Positions 1-8,003 of a stretch of 18,426 bases of DNA are shown piece after piece. The position numbers and the translations under genes were made by a program. This stretch comes from Alphaproteobacteria bacterium. Lineage in GTDB: Bacteria; Pseudomonadota; Alphaproteobacteria; Acetobacterales; Acetobacteraceae. Below the pieces are notes generated by a model, which was given only the letters and a program-made list of their open reading frames with translations, had not been told where the DNA came from and searched no databases. Positions within the stretch are counted from its first letter, which is position 1. Every line of letters starts with the position of its first letter. The stretch is from the NCBI GenBank assembly GCA_026225015.1, contig JAMFRY010000311.1, forward strand, positions 1 to 18,426, written 5' to 3'.

Positions 1-2
1 GC

Positions 3-1430
3 GCCGATCTGGCGCGCCAGGTTCCGGGAAATGCGTTGGCAGCCATGTTGCTAGGCAACCGGGCGGCGGCATCCGGGGCGTTCAAAACCGCCGAGACGTT
101 GTTTTCACAATTGCCGGATGACACGCTCTCCGGGCTGCTGAAGCCGCTGCTTATTGGCTGGATGCTAGCCGGAGACGGCGACTCCACCGCCGCGCTGAAT
201 GTGCTGGTCCCGGCCGCCGATAACTCACCTTTCGGCGCGGTGTATATTTTGAACGCCGCGCTGATCGCCGATCGCGCCAATGACATGAAGGACGCCGTGC
301 AGCTTTACGCGGCCGCCGACACCGCCGATCCCGCGCCCAATCTGCGGTTGGCGCAGATCATGGCGAGCTGGAAGGCCAGGCAGGGGCAAACAGAAGCGGC
401 GCAAGTGGAGCTGCAGCAGATGGCTGCCACCCATCCCAGCCTGGCGGTCGCCTTGCCGGCATTGCTGGCGCAGATTGCGAATCCGGTTATCGCAACGCCC
501 GCCCAAGGGTTGGCGGAGGCTTATCTGGCCGTTGCCGGATCGCTGGATCAGCCTTCGCAGGTTTTGCTGCGCACCACGTTTTTGCGCTTTGCGCTGGCGC
601 TGCGCCCGGATCTTTCGGCGGCCAGGCTGCTGCTCGCCAACGTCCAGTCCGGCGGAGAGCAGCCGCCAAGCGCGCCGGTGCAGCCGGTTCAGCTGGCGCA
701 GGCCTTGGCGACATTGCAGCCGATCCCGCAAAGCGACCCGCTTTTTGGGCCGGCCGCCCTGCAGCAGGCGAGCTTGTTGGCGACTTTGGGAAAGCCGGAC
801 CAGGCCGTGGCCTTGCTGGACAGGCTGATCGCGACGTCGCCGGATAGCATCGATGCGCTGCAGGAGGCGGGGGATATCCAGCGCGGCGGCAGGCAATTTC
901 AGGCTTCGATCGGCTATTACGACCGCGCCATCGCAGCACTGCCGCAACCCGCGCCCGAGGCCGCCTGGACGCTTTACTATGACCGCGGGATATCCAAAGA
1001 TCAGGGCGGCGATTGGCAGTCAGCCGAGGTGGACCTGCGCAGGGCGCTGGCGCTCTCGCCCAACCAGCCTTACGTGCTGAACTACCTTGGCTATACCTGG
1101 GCGCTGCGGGGCGAGAACATAGCGCAGGCCCATGACATGCTGCAACAGGCGATGGGACTGGACCCGAAAGAGGGCGCGATTATCGACAGCCTGGGCTATG
1201 TGACTCTGCGGCAGGGAGATACCGCAACGGCGCTGAAATTGCTGACCCAGGCCGTGGAGCTCGACCCCGATGACGCCGAGGTGAATGCGCATCTGGGCGA
1301 CGCCTTCTGGGCGGCCGGCATGCATTTGCAGGCAGGCTTTCAATGGCAGCGCGCGCTGGGGCTGCAGCCGGACGCCAAATTGCAGGCAGAGATCCAAAGC
1401 AAGCTGCGGCAAATCCAGCCGCCGGCCTGA
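3..1430 (+). CDS. Tetratricopeptide-repeat protein, 5' end outside window
   Basis: The reading frame is open to the left edge, so this is the C-terminal 475 residues of a longer protein. The in-frame TTG at 36 is not a convincing start. The visible part is Ala/Leu/Gln-rich helical repeat. The last 150 residues (about 318-470) are clear TPR units with the usual spacing of G/Y/A and P positions, including the stretches LNYLGYTWALRG, IIDSLGYVTLRQGD and VNAHLGDAFWAAG. These match a widespread alphaproteobacterial TPR family whose C-terminal repeats are strongly conserved. TPR proteins are protein-protein scaffolds; the partner is unknown here. No signal peptide or anchor can be judged because the N-terminus is missing. 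The gene runs convergently into prfB with a long hairpin between them. Confidence 0.9.
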   Translation, partial: ADLARQVPGNALAAMLLGNRAAASGAFKTAETLFSQLPDDTLSGLLKPLLIGWMLAGDGDSTAALNVLVPAADNSPFGAVYILNAALIADRANDMKDAVQLYAAADTADPAPNLRLAQIMASWKARQGQTEAAQVELQQMAATHPSLAVALPALLAQIANPVIATPAQGLAEAYLAVAGSLDQPSQVLLRTTFLRFALALRPDLSAARLLLANVQSGGEQPPSAPVQPVQLAQALATLQPIPQSDPLFGPAALQQASLLATLGKPDQAVALLDRLIATSPDSIDALQEAGDIQRGGRQFQASIGYYDRAIAALPQPAPEAAWTLYYDRGISKDQGGDWQSAEVDLRRALALSPNQPYVLNYLGYTWALRGENIAQAHDMLQQAMGLDPKEGAIIDSLGYVTLRQGDTATALKLLTQAVELDPDDAEVNAHLGDAFWAAGMHLQAGFQWQRALGLQPDAKLQAEIQSKLRQIQPPA

Positions 1431-1441
1431 AAGCAGCGTAG

Positions 1442-1512
1442 GGCGGGCACCCCCTCCGGAGCCTTTCCAACACCGCTTCGCGCTGTTGGAACCTTTGGCT
1501 CCTCTGCCCGCC
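1442..1512 (+). terminator. Long multi-segment hairpin between convergent genes, probable terminator
   Basis: Four paired blocks nest inside each other: GGCGGGCA (1442-1449) with TGCCCGCC (1505-1512), GGAGCC (1458-1463) with GGCTCC (1497-1502), and TTCCAACA (1465-1472) with TGTTGGAA (1484-1491), around a GC-rich loop. On the plus strand it is followed by ATTTTC, a modest U-tract, so it could end the TPR transcript. On the minus strand there is no T-run, so termination of prfB there is less certain. Confidence 0.6.
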
Positions 1513-1530
1513 ATTTTCCCGGCGCGAAAA

Positions 1531-2662
1531 CTACTCGGCCATCGCGCTCGCATCGGAACGCGTGGCGCCGACGCGCGCTGCGAGCGAGGCGGCCATGAAG
1601 GGGTCGAGATCGCCGTCCAGCACGGCAGCCGGATTGCCGGTTTCATAATTGGTGCGCAGGTCTTTCACCAACTGGTAGGGTGCCAGCACGTAGGAGCGGA
1701 TCTGGTGGCCCCAGCCGATATCGGTTTTTGCGGCTTCGGTGGCAGCGCTCGCCGCCTCGCGTTTTTGCAGCTCCATTTCGTACATCCGGGCTTTCAGCAT
1801 GGTCATCGCGGTGGCGCGGTTGCGATGCTGGCTGCGATCGGTCTGGCAGGCGGCGATGATTCCGGTGGGGATATGGGTGATCCGGATGGCCGATTCCGTT
1901 TTATTCACATGCTGGCCGCCGGCGCCCGAGGCGCGGTAGGTATCCACTTTCAAATCAGCCGGGTTGATGTCGATTTCGATCGTATCGTCCACCACCGGAT
2001 AAACCCACACACTGGCAAAGCTGGTATGCCGCCGGGCCGCAGAATCGAATGGCGAGATGCGCACCAGCCGATGCACGCCGGATTCGGTTTTCAGCCAGCC
2101 ATAGGCATTGGCGCCAGTGATTTGCAGGGTCACGGATTTGATGCCGGCCTGCTCGCCATCCGACTGGTCGAGGATTTCCACCTTGAATTTACGCGCCTCC
2201 GCCCAGCGCGAATACATGCGGAGCAGAATTTCCGCCCAGTCCTGCGCCTCGGTTCCGCCGGAGCCGGCATTGATTTCCATGAAGGCGTCGCGGCCGTCGG
2301 CCTCGCCGGAGAGCAGGCTTTCGATCTCGCGGCGCTTGGCCTCCTCGGCCAAGGCGGATAGCGATTTGAGCGCATCCTTCGCCACCGCCGCGTCACCTTC
2401 GGTCTCGGCGAGTTCGATCAATTCCAGCGCATCGGCGCATTCGCGCTCCAGGGCTTGCACGCCCTCAATGATGCCGGCAAGCCGGCCGCGTTCGCGCATC
2501 ATCTCCTGCGCGGCCTCGGCGTTAGTCCAGAGATCGGGGTTTTCGGCCTGGGAATCGAGTTCGGCTAGACGCAGAACGGCCTGATCCCAGTCAAAGATGC
2601 CTCCGCAGCAGGGCAACCGATTGGGAAATCTGTTCGTTCAATTGGTCTGATTCAGCCGACAT
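1531..2662 (-). CDS. prfB: Peptide chain release factor 2 (RF2), made by +1 programmed frameshift
   Basis: RF2 recognises UGA and UAA stop codons and triggers peptide release in the ribosome. The product carries the anticodon-like SPF tripeptide (about 203-205) and the GGQ hydrolysis motif in GAGGQHVN (about 248-250), at nearly the same residue numbers as E. coli RF2. Translation starts at ATG 2662, with AGAAGGA eight bases upstream, and reads 23 codons ending RRHL to an in-frame TGA at 2593-2591. A +1 shift at CTT TGA C continues as DWDQAVLRLAEL to the TAG at 1531. The joined product is 376 residues, against 365 in E. coli. The other candidate start, in the second frame just upstream of DWDQ, would give an unnatural MPCCGGIF leader and drop the conserved N-terminal helix. 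It lies 71 bases downstream of the MFS gene on the same strand. Confidence 0.97.
2589..2604 (-). promoter_or_regulatory. RF2 programmed +1 frameshift signal
   Basis: On the minus strand the sequence reads GGAGG (2604-2600), three bases, then CTT TGA C (2596-2590). This is the standard RF2 recoding cassette: an internal Shine-Dalgarno three bases before the slippery CUU, followed by UGA and C. When RF2 is scarce the ribosome pauses at UGA and slips +1, so RF2 controls its own level. Confidence 0.96.
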
Positions 2663-2733
2663 CAAAAAAATCCTTCTGCGCGGGATATTAGGGATACCCG
2701 GCCTGGAAAGGAAGGCCCAACCTCTTTGAGCGG

Positions 2734-3954
2734 TTACAGCGCTTCGGTATTCGCCATGGAAATGTTTTTGGCCTCCGGTCCAAAAATCATCAGAATAATC
2801 AGAATGACGGCGACGCCGCCGGCGACCAGCATCAGCGCAAAGCCGTAATCATGGGCAGTGCCGGCCAGGTAAACCTGCAGCGGCGCGTTGACCGAGGCGA
2901 TAAAATTCCCCAGCTGATAGACAAAGCCGGGGAAGGTGCCGCGAATTTCGGCGGGCGATAGCTCGTTGAGATGCACCGGCACGACCCCCCAGGCGCCCTG
3001 TACGGCAAACTGCATCAGGAACGCGGCGGCGGCCAGCACTTCCGGGCTGGTGCTGTGCGACCAGAAATATACCACGAAGAGCGAGAGGATGCAGGCCAGC
3101 CCGATGGCAAAGCGCCGGCCGATCCGCTGGCTGAGCAGGCCGAAGGTGATGCCGCCGAGCATGGCGCCGAAATTATAAATCAGCACGATATTGGTGAGTA
3201 CCGGATGCGGCAGCCCCACCTGCTTGGCGAGGTACAGCTTGGGGTAAATATCCTGAGTGCCATGCGAGAAAAAGTTGAAGGCCGCCATCATGACGATGGC
3301 GTAGATCGCGAGCTTGCCGTGCTTGCGCAGGATGGCGATGGCGGAGACCGGCGGCCCGGTTTTGATTTTCTGGAAGGCCGGGCTTTCATGCACCCCGGCA
3401 TTGATGAAGAACACCAAGAGCGCCGGGGCGGCGCCGACAAAGAACATGCCCCGCCAGCCCAGATGCGAATAGGCGAAGCCGAACAGCAAGGTGGCGAGAA
3501 AATACCCCATCGGATAGCCGGCCTGCAGCAAACCGGAGACCCAGCCGCGCCAACGATCCGGGATGGTCTCCATTGCCAGCGAGCTGCCAATGCCCCATTC
3601 ACCGCCCATGGCGACGCCAAACAAGGCGCGGATGGTAAGGAAAGAAACAAAGGACCAGGCAAAGCCGCTGGCGGCTTCAAATAGGGAGTAAAGTAAAACC
3701 ACCAGCATCAATATCGGCTTGCGGCCATATTTATCCGCCAGCCGCCCAAAGATGAAAGCGCCGATCGCGCGGGTGGCCAGCGTGAGCGTGATCGCGAAGG
3801 TGATGGATTTGACGCTGACGCCAAAGGTTTTGGCGACATCGTCGAAGGTGAAAATCAGGATAAAGAAGTCGAACGCATCGAGCGTCCAGCTCAAAAATGC
3901 CGCAACGACCGCATTGCGGGCGCGCGACAGGTTTTCAACGCCCGCCTCAGACAT
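2734..3954 (-). CDS. MFS transporter, probable lactate/carboxylate:H+ symporter type
   Basis: A 406-residue, roughly 12-helix major facilitator protein of the inner membrane. The loop 2-3 signature GRLADKYGRKP is at 70-80, and TM1 carries two acidic residues in LDAFDFFILIF (Asp26, Asp29). The family style (acidic TM1, RAIGAFIFGRLADKYGRKP, ALFGVAMGGEWGIG) is that of the sialate/lactate (SHS) and aromatic-acid (AAHS) symporter branches, which take up monocarboxylates or aromatic acids with protons. I favour a lactate-type transporter, but the substrate cannot be fixed from sequence. The ATG at 3954 is preceded by GGGGGAT. It is followed after 71 bases by prfB on the same strand. No dehydrogenase or catabolic gene sits beside it to suggest a substrate. 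Confidence 0.88.
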   Translation of the reverse strand: MSEAGVENLSRARNAVVAAFLSWTLDAFDFFILIFTFDDVAKTFGVSVKSITFAITLTLATRAIGAFIFGRLADKYGRKPILMLVVLLYSLFEAASGFAWSFVSFLTIRALFGVAMGGEWGIGSSLAMETIPDRWRGWVSGLLQAGYPMGYFLATLLFGFAYSHLGWRGMFFVGAAPALLVFFINAGVHESPAFQKIKTGPPVSAIAILRKHGKLAIYAIVMMAAFNFFSHGTQDIYPKLYLAKQVGLPHPVLTNIVLIYNFGAMLGGITFGLLSQRIGRRFAIGLACILSLFVVYFWSHSTSPEVLAAAAFLMQFAVQGAWGVVPVHLNELSPAEIRGTFPGFVYQLGNFIASVNAPLQVYLAGTAHDYGFALMLVAGGVAVILIILMIFGPEAKNISMANTEAL

Positions 3955-4048
3955 GGTGATCCCCCATTATTATCAGCATTACTGCCAGTTAACCCCAACG
4001 GGACTGATCTGGGAATAGGCCAACCGCTCTGCCAGGGCATCGGGGGAG

Positions 4049-4069
4049 AAAAACTGCGTCCAAGCGCAG
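4049..4069 (-). terminator. Rho-independent terminator of tRNA-Pro
   Basis: Reading the minus strand downstream of the tRNA, CTGCG (4069-4065), a CTTGGA loop and CGCAG (4058-4054) form a GC-rich hairpin followed directly by five T (4053-4049). Orientation and position fit the end of the tRNA-Pro transcript. An alternative overlapping pairing (CCAAG/CTTGG) exists. Confidence 0.65.
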
Positions 4070-4096
4070 GCGCCTTGGCGGCCATACTGAAAAAAT

Positions 4097-4174
4097 TGGT
4101 CGGAGTGAGAGGATTCGAACCTCCGGCCCCTGCGTTCCGAACACAGTACTCTAACCAGGCTGAGCTACACTCCG
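4097..4174 (-). tRNA. tRNA-Pro, anticodon CGG
   Basis: The minus strand folds as a full cloverleaf: acceptor CGGAGTG (4174-4168) with CACTCCG, D-arm GCTC/GAGT, anticodon arm CTGTG-TTCGGAA-CGCAG with anticodon CGG (reads CCG, proline), a five-base variable region, T-arm GGAGG-TTCGAAT-CCTCT, discriminator A and an encoded CCA. The C at position 1 and the A discriminator are typical of bacterial tRNA-Pro. Length is 78 with CCA. Confidence 0.97.
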
Positions 4175-4183
4175 TTGCGGGCC

Positions 4184-4213
4184 TCTATAGCGGAACGGCG
4201 GCACCAACGGCAA
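4184..4213 (-). promoter_or_regulatory. Probable sigma-70 promoter of tRNA-Pro
   Basis: On the minus strand TTGCCG (4213-4208), an 18-base spacer and TATAGA (4189-4184) lie just upstream of the tRNA, placing the start point a few bases before the mature 5' end at 4174. The -10 is close to consensus and the -35 matches at four of six positions. Confidence 0.5.
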
Positions 4214-4304
4214 GATGGCGGCGGCCGGATGGCAAAGATTGCGAAAATACTGCCATTTCAATTACTCGTAGCAAAGTTTGAATGTTATGTGGTAAGCAGC
4301 TTGC

Positions 4305-5135
4305 ATGTGCGGCATTTGCGCGCCTGGCCGGCGAGGCTTCGGCAGGGCCATCATGGGGGCGGGTCTGGTCCTGGCGGCGCGGCCTGGATGGGCGCGGCCG
4401 GCGCGGATCGCGCGCGCCAGGCTGCCGCTGATCATGATCGACCCTGGCCATGGCGGGCATGATCCGGGAGCGATCGCGCCGGATGGGGTTTTCGAGAAGC
4501 ATATTACGCTGGCTTCCGGATTCGCGCTGCGCGGCGCCTTGCTGGCAACCGGCCGTTACCGGGTGAACATGACGCGCGAGCGCGATGTGTTCGTCACGCT
4601 GGAAGGGCGAGTCGCCGACGCCGTGGCGGCCAATGCGGATTTGTTCATCGCCTTGCATTGCGACCATCTGCCGAGCCCGGAGCTGCGCGGAGCCAGCATA
4701 TTTACCCTGTCCGGCAATGCCTCGGACGGGTTGGCGGCCAAGCTTGCCAATGATGAGAACAGCGCCGACCGGTTCGCAGGTCCCGGCATCGCCGGCGTCT
4801 CGCCGCAGGTCGCCGGGATTTTGGCGAGCCTTGAGACCCGGGCGACGCGGGTCAGCGCCGCCACCCTGGCGCAGGATATCAGAACATCATTCAAAGGCGT
4901 CGTGCCCTTGCTGCCGGACCCCTCCCGCAGCGCCAATTTCGCGGTGCTGCGCGATCCTTCCACCCCCAGCACCTTGCTGGAAATGGGCTGTTTGACCAAC
5001 CCGTTGGACGAGCGATTGCTCACCAGTCCGAAACATCGCGCCCTGATGGCGGCACGTCTGACTTCCGCCATCGACCGCTATTTTGATGATTTTGCGGGCA
5101 GCCGGGACGCCAGCGCCGGCGGTATCCCCGGATAG
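4305..5135 (+). CDS. N-acetylmuramoyl-L-alanine amidase (Amidase_3), Tat-type leader
   Basis: A zinc amidase that cuts the bond between N-acetylmuramic acid and L-alanine in peptidoglycan, used for daughter-cell separation and wall turnover. Expected zinc ligands are visible: His49 in DPGHGGHDPG, Glu64 in GVFEKH and His118 in IALHCDH; the catalytic Glu226 is in LLEMGCLTN. The N-terminus has a twin-arginine segment, GRRGFGRAIMG (residues 8-18), then a hydrophobic run, which suggests Tat export to the periplasm as known for E. coli AmiA and AmiC. There is no AMIN targeting domain and the protein is only 276 residues, nearly all catalytic. The start is ATG 4305; an earlier in-frame ATG at 4287 is blocked by a stop. 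The ribosome site is weak. It lies 89 bases before mrcA, the usual pairing in alphaproteobacteria. Confidence 0.92.
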   Translation: MCGICAPGRRGFGRAIMGAGLVLAARPGWARPARIARARLPLIMIDPGHGGHDPGAIAPDGVFEKHITLASGFALRGALLATGRYRVNMTRERDVFVTLEGRVADAVAANADLFIALHCDHLPSPELRGASIFTLSGNASDGLAAKLANDENSADRFAGPGIAGVSPQVAGILASLETRATRVSAATLAQDIRTSFKGVVPLLPDPSRSANFAVLRDPSTPSTLLEMGCLTNPLDERLLTSPKHRALMAARLTSAIDRYFDDFAGSRDASAGGIPG

Positions 5136-5224
5136 CCCGAACGAAGCGAAGCCGTTGGCCAGATTGAACCGATTTTAGATTACGCGTTCTCGCGGTCCCG
5201 CGGCAGCGATGCTAATGAGCCCGC

Positions 5225-7909
5225 ATGTCCGATTCCAAAGGAAGTTTTACAGCAGGTGAGCGCTTGGCGCCGAGCCGGCCCGAGAATCCGCCCAAACCGC
5301 CACGATTGCCGCCAGGCTCCGGCGGTCCGCCGCGCCGCCGTACCCCGCGCAAGCGCCGCGGTTTTTGGGATTTTCTGCTCAGTTTGCTGGTCGGCGGATT
5401 GTACAAGTTCGGCCTGTTCGCGGTGGTGGCGCTGCTGCTGGTCAGCGGCGGCACGTTTTTCGTCATGAGCGCCGGGCTGCCGAGCGTCGATAGCTTAAAA
5501 GACTACAAGCCGCCGCTCGCCTCGCGCGTCTATGCCGATAATTTCCAACTGGTCGCTGAGCTCGCTTCGGAACGGCGGATCTATGTGCCCTATCCACAAA
5601 TTCCGGATCTGGTGAAGCAGGCCTTCATCTCGGCCGAGGACCGCAATTTCTGGATCGATCCGGGCATCGACCCCTCGGCCATTCTGCGCGCGGGCTTTGT
5701 GGATATGACGCGGCTGGGGCAGGACCGGCGGCCGCTCGGGGCTTCCACCATCACCCAGCAGGTGGTCAAGAACATGCTGCTGGATAACCGCATCACCTTC
5801 GGACGCAAGATCAAGGAAGCGATCCTGGCGGTGCGGGTCAGCCGGGTGATGACGAAGCAGCAGATTCTCGCGCTGTATCTCAATGAAATCTATCTCGGCA
5901 ATAATTCCTTCGGCGTAGCCGCGGCGGCCGAGGCCTATTTTGACAAGCCCTTGAACCAGCTCACGATTGCCGAGGCAGCCTCGTTGGGCGCATTACCGAA
6001 GGCGCCTACTACCTATGATCCGTTCCGGCATCCCGCGCAGGCGCTTGGCCGGCGCAACTGGGTGATCGGCCGAATGCTGGCGGATGGCGCGATTTCGGCA
6101 ACGGACGCGCGCACTGCCTTGGCCGAACCCTTGCTGCCGCGCGCCGGCGGCACGCCGCTGGAAGTGCCCGATGCCGGCTATTTCTCCGACGCGGTGGCGC
6201 AGGCGTTACAGCAGCAATTCGGCCAGCAGGAAATGCAGCAAGGCGGGTTGATCGTGCACACCAGCCTGGACCCGGCGCTGCAGGCTGCTGCGGAAAACGC
6301 GGTGCGCGACGGGCTGGTGAAATATGACCATGCCTATGACGGCTGGCACGGCCTGGTCGCGCATGTCGACGATTCTGCCATTGCCAGCAACTGGCAGGCC
6401 GACCTTGCGAAACAGGCCAGTCCGCCCGGCAAGCGGCATAAATGGTTCCTTGGGCTTGTTATCGACGTGACGGACCGAACCGCGCGGCTGGGCTATGAGG
6501 ACCCCTCCGCCGATGACGGCCAAGGCGCGGAACGCACCGGCAGCATCAGCCTCGAATCCATCCGCTGGGCCCGGCCGGTGATCGATGGCCAGGTCGGCGG
6601 CCCGCCTTACGTGATGCGCCAGGTGCTGCATCCGGGTGATTTCGTGATGATCTCCAAGCCGGAGGGCAGCGGGGACAGCCTCAATTTGGAGCAGATTCCC
6701 AACATCCAGGGTGCGCTGATCTGCATGGACCCCCGCACCGGCCGCGTGCTGGCCATGGTGGGCGGCTGGAGCCATGATCTCAGCCCGTTCAACCGGGCGA
6801 CGCAAGCGCAGCGCCAGCCCGGCTCCGGCGTGAAGCCTTTCGTCTATCTCACCGCGATGGAGCAGGGGATTCAGCCCGACGCGCCGGTGCTGGACGCGCC
6901 CTTCGTGCAGCAGATGCCGGATGGCACGGTCTACCGGCCGGGCAATTTCGAAAATAATTTCCAGGGACCGGTGCCGATTTATCACGCGCTGGAGCAATCG
7001 CTGAACCTCGCCACGCTCAACCTGGCGCGCAGCATCGGGCTGGACGCGATCGCCAAGAATTTCGAGGCATTCGGGATCGTAAACCCGATGCCGCCTTACT
7101 ACCCCTCCGCCATCGGCGCCATCGACACCACGCTCTGGAACATCGTGACCGGCTACGCCGCGCTGGATGAGTATGGCCGCAAGATAACGCCGACCCTGAT
7201 TGACAGTGTGACCGATCCGGATGGCAATGTGATCTACCAGGCGCCCAACCAGGCTTGCGACAATTGCGCCAGCGGCGATCCCGGCCAGCCGCCGCTTCCC
7301 GATCTTTCGGGGCCGCCGTTGGCCGACGCCAATAGCGTATTTCAGGATATCACGATGATGAAGGGGGTGGTGTTGCGCGGCACGGGCGTTGCAGCGGTTG
7401 CCGGAATCTCGCAACCGGTGGCCGGCAAAACCGGCACCACCAATAATAATAACGACACATGGTTTACCGGCTTTACCCCCGGCATGCTGGCGGGATGCTG
7501 GGTGGGCTTCGATTCGCCGCAAAGCCTCGGGAAAATGCAGACCGGTGGGACCGTGTGCGGACCGATCTGGAACGAATTCATGAAAACCGCTCTGGCCGGC
7601 CAGCCGGCGATCGACTTTCCCGTGCCTGTGGGCATGACTCTGCTGCCGACCAGCTTCAACGGGGAAACCGTGACGGAGGCCTTCAAGCCCGGTCAAACGC
7701 CGGGCGCCCAGACCAATGACGACCTGCTAACGGGTGCTCCCCCCTTCGATGCGCTGACCACGGCGACCAGCCAGCCGCTACCTGGCGCTACTGGGGCCGG
7801 CTCCCCAACACCCAGCGGTGTGCCCGGCGCCACCGCGGACGGTTCCGCGCCAACGGCGGCCAGCGCTCAACCGCAGGCTATCGATAAGACCCTGGGGGGG
7901 TTGTATTAG
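5225..7909 (+). CDS. mrcA: Penicillin-binding protein 1A, bifunctional glycosyltransferase/transpeptidase
   Basis: An 894-residue class A PBP that polymerises lipid II into glycan strands and crosslinks the peptides, anchored in the inner membrane with its domains in the periplasm. A Pro/Arg-rich cytoplasmic tail (1-47) precedes a TM helix (about 48-80). The GT51 domain shows EDRNF (138-142), GASTITQQ (172-179) and RKIKEAILAVR...LYLNEIYLG. An OB-like insertion lies around 360-460. The transpeptidase motifs are SGVK (Ser534, Lys537), SLN (592-594) and KTGT (735-738). The tail after about 800 is Pro/Ala/Thr-rich and low-complexity. In the first GT51 motif the usual His (EDRxFxxHxGxD) is Asp145, reading EDRNFWIDPGID. 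In many alphaproteobacteria prfB follows mrcA; here azlC follows and prfB sits on the other side, inverted. Confidence 0.97.
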   Translation: MSDSKGSFTAGERLAPSRPENPPKPPRLPPGSGGPPRRRTPRKRRGFWDFLLSLLVGGLYKFGLFAVVALLLVSGGTFFVMSAGLPSVDSLKDYKPPLASRVYADNFQLVAELASERRIYVPYPQIPDLVKQAFISAEDRNFWIDPGIDPSAILRAGFVDMTRLGQDRRPLGASTITQQVVKNMLLDNRITFGRKIKEAILAVRVSRVMTKQQILALYLNEIYLGNNSFGVAAAAEAYFDKPLNQLTIAEAASLGALPKAPTTYDPFRHPAQALGRRNWVIGRMLADGAISATDARTALAEPLLPRAGGTPLEVPDAGYFSDAVAQALQQQFGQQEMQQGGLIVHTSLDPALQAAAENAVRDGLVKYDHAYDGWHGLVAHVDDSAIASNWQADLAKQASPPGKRHKWFLGLVIDVTDRTARLGYEDPSADDGQGAERTGSISLESIRWARPVIDGQVGGPPYVMRQVLHPGDFVMISKPEGSGDSLNLEQIPNIQGALICMDPRTGRVLAMVGGWSHDLSPFNRATQAQRQPGSGVKPFVYLTAMEQGIQPDAPVLDAPFVQQMPDGTVYRPGNFENNFQGPVPIYHALEQSLNLATLNLARSIGLDAIAKNFEAFGIVNPMPPYYPSAIGAIDTTLWNIVTGYAALDEYGRKITPTLIDSVTDPDGNVIYQAPNQACDNCASGDPGQPPLPDLSGPPLADANSVFQDITMMKGVVLRGTGVAAVAGISQPVAGKTGTTNNNNDTWFTGFTPGMLAGCWVGFDSPQSLGKMQTGGTVCGPIWNEFMKTALAGQPAIDFPVPVGMTLLPTSFNGETVTEAFKPGQTPGAQTNDDLLTGAPPFDALTTATSQPLPGATGAGSPTPSGVPGATADGSAPTAASAQPQAIDKTLGGLY

Positions 7910-8003
7910 CCCTAGGGCTTCTTGATCTAGTTGGTCGCGCGCTCTTTCCTGCGTTGATTTTCCTGCACTACTCCCGCCTTGCTTTGCCTGCCATCAAGAT
8001 CGC

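Noticed and set aside
1285..2361. 358-codon plus-strand reading frame crossing the TPR-prfB junction
   Set aside because: It runs antisense to prfB and out of frame with the TPR gene, through the hairpin; both real genes explain the sequence.
4075..4281. Short plus-strand reading frame containing VGVRGFEPPAPAFRTQ
   Set aside because: It is the antisense of tRNA-Pro; this peptide style is a known artefact of translating tRNA complements.
6206..7696. Long minus-strand reading frame of 496 codons opposite mrcA
   Set aside because: His/Arg-rich composition typical of an antisense shadow in high-GC DNA; mrcA has all family motifs in the same bases.
7908..7919. 12-bp perfect palindrome AGCCCTAGGGCT at the mrcA stop
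   Set aside because: As RNA it cannot form a useful hairpin without a loop and is followed by no T-run; such a short palindrome is likely chance.
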